Positions 58,372-64,000 of a DNA stretch of 64,000 nucleotides are shown piece after piece (within the stretch, counting starts at the first letter, position 1; each line of letters opens with the position of its first letter). The DNA is from Euclidia mi (lineage: Eukaryota; Arthropoda; Insecta; Lepidoptera; Erebidae), in contig OX123182.2 in the NCBI GenBank assembly GCA_944739405.2, forward strand, positions 41,479,598-41,543,597, read 5' to 3'. The translations under genes and the position numbers were made by a program. Under the pieces are notes generated by a model, which had not been told where the DNA came from, ran no database searches, and worked only from the letters and a program-made list of their open reading frames with translations.

Positions 58372-60038
58372 CATAATACCTGCTACTAACTTTAATGACA
58401 AATCCCTAAACAAAACACCATCCTACTTAGGTTCAATGGTACTCCTGGAAACTGACCAATCCAACGTTTGTAGTACGCTTATGAATCTACGATCTGACAG
58501 TGCCCCTGGATGGGACAATATACCTACTTGCTTCTTAAAACTTGCTAGAAATGAAGTTGTACCAGTCATTACGCATCTTGCCAATCTGTGTTTCCGAAAA
58601 GGAATTTTCCCAGCCACATTAAAACAATCCATTATTACACCTGTGTATAAGGGTGGCAATAGAGACGATGTCAACAACTATCGACCTATCTCTGTGTTAA
58701 CAGCGATTTCAAAAATTATAGAGAAACTGATAAATAATCGACTTTTAAATTATCTAAATAGATTTGATATTCTGTCATCTTCTCAATTTGGATTTCGACA
58801 AAAGAAATCAACTGAAGATGCAGTTATAGGACTAACTTCACTATTAATTGAACAACTTGATAAAGGAAACAAATGTATCGCAGCCTTTCTGGATCTAAGG
58901 AAAGCCTTTGACACCGTCTCTATTCCTATCCTCCTATGCAAGCTCGAAGCTATTGGAGCCCGTGGAACTCCACTGGCACTCTTTAAAAATTATCTATCTG
59001 GTAGAACACAAAAAGTAAAACTAGGAAACATAGTTGGTGGGGACACAGATGTATCATACGACGTGCCACAAGGCAGCGTGCTAGGACCTACGTTGTTCTT
59101 AATTTATATAAACGACCTCTGCAACATGAGAATCAATAACGCCAACGTATTCTCGTACGCCGATGATACAGCTGTAGTATTCACAGGCAAAACTTGGCAG
59201 GAAGTTAAACATAGTGCAGAAGAAGGGTTTGCCCTTGTCGCAGCTTGGTTACGAAAAAACTTGCTTACACTGAACACTAGCAAAACTAACTTCATCTGTT
59301 TTAATATTTATAATCAATTTCAACCAGATAGCGATTTTCATTTAAAAATACACACATGCAATGATGCTACAGGTCGAGTTTGCTGTAACTGCCCTACTAT
59401 TCAACAAGTTACCCAAACAAAGTACTTAGGGGTGATGATTGACCGGCGTCTCTCTTGGTATTCTCAACTGGAACAAGTCATGAGTAGAGTACGAAAACTT
59501 ATATGGCTATTCAAGGAGCTAAGATATGTTGTACCAAACAAAAATAATAATAACCAAAGAAATCTTTTGAACGAAATCTATGTAGCCATGGTTCAATCTG
59601 TTTTAGTGTATTGCATAACTGCGTGGGGTGGAGCAGCGAAATCTAGATTTCTAGAGTTAGAACGAAAGAGCTATTATTAAGGTGATGTACTTCAAAAAAA
59701 GAATATTCTCTACGGATAAGCTCTACAAATTATGTAACCTGCTGCTTGTGAGAAAACTGTACATTCTTTCTATCATCCTTAAAGCGCATAAAGAGATATC
59801 ATATAAGCCGGAAATACTTCAAAAAAGAAACAAACATCGCATAGTAAATGTACCCACAACTAAAACCGAATTTGCAAACAGACAATTTAAAAAACGCTCA
59901 GCCTACTTATACAATAAAATTAATAAGTCGATATATATTTATGATAAAAAGCCATATGAATGTAAAAAAACATTAATTATTTGGCTTAACAATTTAAACT
60001 ACAATGATACAGAGTTACTTCTGCAGTCTGCGTCTTAA
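58372..60038 (+). pseudogene. LINE reverse transcriptase, 5'-truncated and frameshifted
   Basis: Non-LTR retrotransposon of the Jockey/CR1 group. The frame from 58372 to 59680 holds reverse transcriptase motifs in order: SAPGWDNIPTC, the NNYRPISVL block, SQFGFRQKKST, AFLDLRKAFDTV, PQGSVLGPTLFLIYINDL, the catalytic SYADDTAVV and KTNFICFN, then YLGVMIDRRLSW. The first ten codons of the open frame (58343-58371) belong to the MITE it inserted into. Near 59660 the frame shifts by one, and the C-terminal 120 residues continue in another frame (about 59668-60038). Endonuclease and ORF1 are absent. One lesion in about 550 codons indicates a young but inactive copy. Confidence 0.88.
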
Positions 60039-60068
60039 TATTGATTCTAAGTCACATATTATCATGTA

Positions 60069-60096
60069 CACACTCACATACACTTACAGACACACA

Positions 60097-60190
<94 letters not shown>

Positions 60191-60209
60191 CACAACACAC
60201 ACACACACG
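60069..60209 (+). repeat. (CA)n microsatellite in the LINE 3' region
   Basis: About 140 bp of nearly pure CA/AC dinucleotides with a few interruptions. It follows the LINE stop by 30 bp. Likely polymorphic in length. Confidence 0.95.
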
Positions 60210-60232
60210 CACTTATTTTCTTTAGTTTTTAC

Positions 60233-60626
60233 TAGAGATGCGCCGAGTAACAATTTTTTTTCAACCGAGTACTCGGCCGAGTAACTCGGTTCAATCAAAT
60301 TCCCATATCACGCGCGTCTAACAAGTACAAATAGGTTCTCGCCGGTCAAGAGGGCCGGCTCGCGTTAATACACCCCTCACCCCGCCCGCGCCTTTCAACT
60401 ACCAGTCGCTTGATAGTTTAGACGCAATAAAATACTTCACATTGCGCGTCATAGTAGATAAATCATTGGAAAAGTTTGTTAATTTACGATATACCTAAAT
60501 ATATTGCTTTGCTTAAACAAAGTATACTCGGCCTTCAAACCGAGTTATTCGGCCGAGTACGAGTATCAAAAAACCCGCCGAGTACGCCGAGTACCGAGTA
60601 TCAACCGAGTACTCGGCCCATCTCTA
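60233..60626. mobile_element. hAT-type non-autonomous element, 394 bp
   Basis: Terminal inverted repeats TAGAGATGCGCCGAGTA and TACTCGGCCCATCTCTA with perfect 8-bp target duplications GTTTTTAC (60225-60232 and 60627-60634). TAGAG-type ends and 8-bp duplications are hAT features. Further ACTCGGCCGAGTA palindromes occur inside both ends. It interrupts the LINE 3' UTR, so it is younger than the LINE. Confidence 0.9.
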
Positions 60627-60634
60627 GTTTTTAC

Positions 60635-60905
60635 TTTGTTTATGTTTACGTATCCATAATTGTTACGCTTATAACATAAGGGAAGAGCGGAGCCTCCAAC
60701 TACAGGCGTTTTTTTGCCTAAATGGAGACTCCTCGACATGAAATGTAAGTCAATTATGATATGAAATAAAGTTTTATTTTATTTTTATTTATGTTAGGAA
60801 CCATTGTAATGAGTGTAATATACGATATAGTGTAGTATTATAGAAATAAAATAGCTTCATAATAAACTTACCACTATTCATTTTCAATACCAATAATATC
60901 ATGAA
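60635..60905 (+). mobile_element. LINE 3' UTR remainder and extra 3' sequence
   Basis: After the hAT element the LINE 3' UTR continues (GAGCGGAGCCTCCAACTACA, then GAAATAAAGTTTTATTTTA). The AT-rich tail at 60765-60790 looks like the LINE end, but the MITE resumes only at 60906. The extra 115 bp could be 3'-transduced sequence or another small insertion. Confidence 0.5.
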
Positions 60906-60942
60906 CAAAATCTGTGGATGGATCGAATATTGAAACCGGCCG
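60906..60942 (-). mobile_element. Right remnant of the MITE split by the LINE
   Basis: CAAAATCTGTGGATGGATCG and GAATATTGAAACCGGCC match the end missing from 58267-58371. Confidence 0.7.
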
Positions 60943-62070
60943 ATAGCCGCATGTAGCCAACTAATCTCACGGTTACGCATGTGTAGTCCTTATTCTAAGA
61001 CTCTTTTTTAGAATAACTGGTATGTATTACTTTTTAAAATATCTTCAACATTCAAACATAGTCTTACAAGAATTTAAAAATAGTTGAGATAAAACGGTTT
61101 AGGAGACAAGCAGTGTCCACGGAAGTGTTATGTCACTACAACCTGTTTAGAGGAATTCTAATAATAACATCCTCTACGGCGCCCACGACGTATGACTCGG
61201 TTTATTTGCAAACCAGACAGCTACGGGACAGTGGAATGCTGACTAGTTAATTTATGAATATGTCACAATTGTGTTATTGTTCGACAATTGCGCTGTATTG
61301 CCCAAAGCCTTACCAATCACGATCCGAAGCCCAAAGAGAAAAAAAATCTAACAGCCTATGAGCCAAAAATTAAAAATATGTTAATTATGTCCAATCCAGA
61401 CCAATAGGGTTGTTTCCAACTAGTCATATCTTTTAATGAAATGTCAAAAACGACCTTTGCCAAGGGTTTTGTGAGAAATATGACGTAGTGACGTCATAGT
61501 GTTTTGCTGTCAAGTAGAATACTTATTATCAATAAATTGACGATAAAAAATGTTAAATATAGTTTTAACATTAATTGATGAACGAAACTACTATTATTTT
61601 GACATGTTTCACTAGATAAAAAAAATTGTGTAATTTATTTCACTTGCAGGAAACTTCCCTAGTCACCGTATATGAGGATAGACTTGAAATTTTGACTATT
61701 ATCCGCAATAATTATCTCGCATCCACCTCCCGCAATATCCAATGCAACTTTAATCCAAAGTTTAATCCAGGAAAGTTCAAAGATTTTTTCTAACGTCATG
61801 GATATTTTCTGCTCAATAAGTTATCGCCTAGCATAGTAGGTATTATCATAAATCCTGCTACTATCTTACCGATGAGTCATTCTTGCTAAGATTGCATTTT
61901 TTTGTTCTCGTGTGATAAGAAAATTTAAAATACACATGATCTATAATTATAAATTTAGTAAAAAGCGCCACAGTGAAAAAATAACAAGCATCAAAACGAT
62001 AATAAAATTAAGCTATGCACAATTTTCTGACCTAACTAACATAGCATCTCAACCTTTCGTTAAAATTAAG
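60943..62070. other. Intergenic stretch without a recognised gene
   Basis: AT-rich sequence, no coding frame or repeat that I can support. Confidence 0.5.
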
Positions 62071-62104
62071 TATTTTTGTCAATGAATGCTCATTGACAAA
62101 AATA
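62071..62104. repeat. Perfect hairpin, 15-bp arms
   Basis: TATTTTTGTCAATGA at 62071-62085 is exactly inverted at 62090-62104 around ATGC. It lies 25 bp from the end of the Helitron-like copy at 62129. Confidence 0.8.
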
Positions 62105-62128
62105 GTGATATTACACCTTTATCTAACA

Positions 62129-62344
62129 CTATTCGACGCCAGCGGCTTCGCACGCATATATTTTCAAATTTCCCGTTTTGCCCGATCCCATGGGAATTTC
62201 GGAAAATCCCGTCTTAGTGCACCCCTACGGTCCCCAAGGAACATACATGCTAAATTTCAGCTTCTTGCGCCGAGTAGTTTCGGTTGTAGCACTTGTAGCT
62301 TGTCTGTCAGTCAGTCAGTAACGCGAGGATTTTATATATACAGA
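62129..62344 (-). mobile_element. Non-autonomous Helitron-like element, copy 3
   Basis: On the - strand it starts A|TCTGTATATATAAAATCC and ends GAAGCCGCTGGCGTCGAATAG|T, the last four bases diverged from CTAG. It has an 8-bp internal duplication relative to copy 1 (CACTTGTAG region). Confidence 0.65.
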
Positions 62345-62900
62345 TGTGTATTCATGGAAAGAATTCTAAATGTGATTAATCAAGATTATCTAGACACGTA
62401 TCAATGTTTGCGGATTTCGGTGGATTTAAACAGATTAACCTAGTCCAAAAGGCTTTTAACGACGTGAACGGTTATATCTATAAACCTTGGACACACATAC
62501 GGATGACAAGATGACCAATGATGAACAGAATGGAAATTTCTAGAAAATAAAGCCCATGCAGAAGGCATCGACAAAGGATATTACAGATCTATCGTTCAAA
62601 CCGCGTAAGGCCGAATAACACTGATGCAAGAAAATAAAATCGTTAAAAATATAAGTTTTGAAGTGTGTAGTGTGAGTGTATTTTACAATTCCAAGTACAC
62701 AATGTGATAGAGCCACGTTGGGTATTCCGCATTCTTACATATTCCCGGATGATCGACGCGCAATCATTGAGTCATTGAAGTCGAAGGGCCACCCTTATTT
62801 TTGTATAACAGTATAAGGAATCTTTATCGTAATACCTATCTGCTCAGGAATATGATTTTTTATTATTGGTACATTTTAAATACCTAATTGACATTATTCG

Positions 62901-63210
62901 CAGTGATAGCCTAGTGGAGAGACCGACGGACTGCTACGAAAAGGTTCGCGGGTTTGAATCCAGAGCGCCCACCAATGACTTTTCGAAGTTATGTGCGAAT
63001 TAAATTGTTAATTATCGCTTGCTAAACGGTGAAGGAAAACATCGTGGGGAAACCTGCATGCCTGAGAGTTCTCTATAATGTTCTCGAAAGACAAGTGAAG
63101 TCTGCCAACCCGCACTTGGCCAGCGTGGTGGACTATGGCCTTACCCTTCTCATAGTGAGAAGAGGCCAGTGCCCAGCAGTGGGACAGTTTATATACAGGG
63201 CTGATGATGA
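62901..63210 (+). mobile_element. tRNA-derived SINE, family 2, full length
   Basis: A box region (TGATAGCCTAGTGGAGAG), B box (GGGTTTGAATCC), body (CACCAATGACTTTTCGAAGT, TCTCTATAATGTTCTCGAAA) and a tail GGCCAGTGCCCAGCAGTGGG ending GGCTGATGATGA. The tail is shared with the repeat at 8251-8490. Confidence 0.8.
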
Positions 63211-63671
63211 AGACATAATGGTTTATTTTTTATAAATATGTTTATTTATTTAATTTGTATCTGTCGAAACACAGTAAGTTGAGACTGCAATGAAATCTGA
63301 ATATCTGCCCGTAATAGTCGTTTATCCGATAATAAAGACACTTTCAAGATTGCAACAATCTTCAAGATGGGTCCGTCTCGATAAATTCCTTTTGGAGAAT
63401 TTCTTGATAACTGTCTCTGTTGGAGTGCGATTGAGTAGCTTAAATGGTCAATGAAGTCAAGTGCTGATTTCGGGAATTTTATCTGTTCAGCCAAAATTTT
63501 CTTTGTTCAGCCAAAATCAAGAAAATTTGAATATTAACTACAACACAAAAAAAATAAAGAAAATTTTAAGAACGATAGCAATCATGTTTTCATACTTGTT
63601 ATTAATAATCTTTACTGTTAATCGTAATGTAGGAATATATTTTAGATTTTTAACCGACTTCAAAAAAAAGG

Positions 63672-63946
63672 ATTGCCTCGTTGGACTCGCGGCATAAATG
63701 TGCGCGTGGGATTGGTAGGTCTCGGGTTCGATTGCCGGGTGTCAAACGGGGTGGCAAAGTGTTATTGGGTTTTTCCGTTAGGAAATTCTCAGTAGCAGCA
63801 CGGAGTCTGGTTATGTGCCCGGTACGGCAATAGGCTCGCCCCCTATTACGTTGGACCTAAAAGTTTATGGCGAAATGTGGGTGTAATATTACACATGTGC
63901 CTACCCCTTCGGGGATACAGGCGTGAGTCTATAAGAAAAATAAAAA
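63672..63946 (+). mobile_element. SINE family 1, full length
   Basis: tRNA-like head (TTGCCTCGTTGGACTCGCGG), B box (GGTTCGATTGCC), body with GTGTAATATTACAC and tail GATACAGGCGTGAGTCTATA plus A-rich end. It inserted next to an older retroelement end (AACCGACTTCAAAAAAAAGG at 63650-63669). A 10-bp insertion after the B box separates it from other copies. Confidence 0.88.
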
Positions 63947-64000
63947 AAGTAGGAGTCGATTTTAAAATTTCGCGATTTGGATGCATCATACAGTTTTATT

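Noticed and set aside
60069..60209. Repeat array resembling CRISPR or a coding repeat
   Set aside because: It is a simple CA microsatellite without spacers; the His/Thr open frames over it are artefacts.

Overview
The window is nuclear DNA of a lepidopteran insect, probably a moth. It is AT-rich, its genes have introns with GT-AG borders, and it is full of tRNA-derived SINEs, Helitron-like elements, palindromic MITEs and decayed LINEs of types typical of Lepidoptera. Species cannot be named from the sequence. No bacterial, organellar or viral segment was seen.

The biological core is a tail-to-tail pair of inward-rectifier potassium channel (Kir/Irk) genes. Kir gene A is on the + strand (10346-29373). 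It has a small first coding exon, a pore exon, two tandem 180-nt exons (3a and 3b) that look mutually exclusive, and then exons 4 to 8. The spliced model keeps frame at every junction and gives 538 residues. Exon 6 can also read into its intron to give a short tail. The final exon ends at a TGA that is followed in frame by 40 more open codons that look coding. Kir gene B is on the - strand (start at 45889, core exon 44362-45419). It carries the whole channel core in one exon but keeps the two flanking introns at the same positions and phases as gene A. Up to three downstream exons and one retained intron could supply alternative C-termini.

Between the two genes lies a 5.04-kb DNA transposon (31221-36264). 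It has 28-bp terminal inverted repeats, a 4-bp TAAT target duplication and an intact 883-residue transposase-like ORF. A palindromic MITE (8-bp target duplication) and a tRNA-derived SINE (8-bp target duplication) are nested inside it. The right third (46-64 kb) has no recognised host gene. It holds repeats: Helitron-like elements, two SINE families, a palindrome split by a LINE fragment flanked by 59-bp direct repeats, and a frameshifted LINE (58.4-60.9 kb) that split one MITE and was then hit by a hAT-type element.

The left 9.7 kb is intergenic sequence with scattered repeats. The most notable observations are the tandem Kir exons, the readthrough candidate, the alternative C-termini with intron loss in gene B, and the apparently intact transposon of uncertain superfamily. 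All gene models come from reading frame and splice-site logic only; no transcript or database evidence was available.
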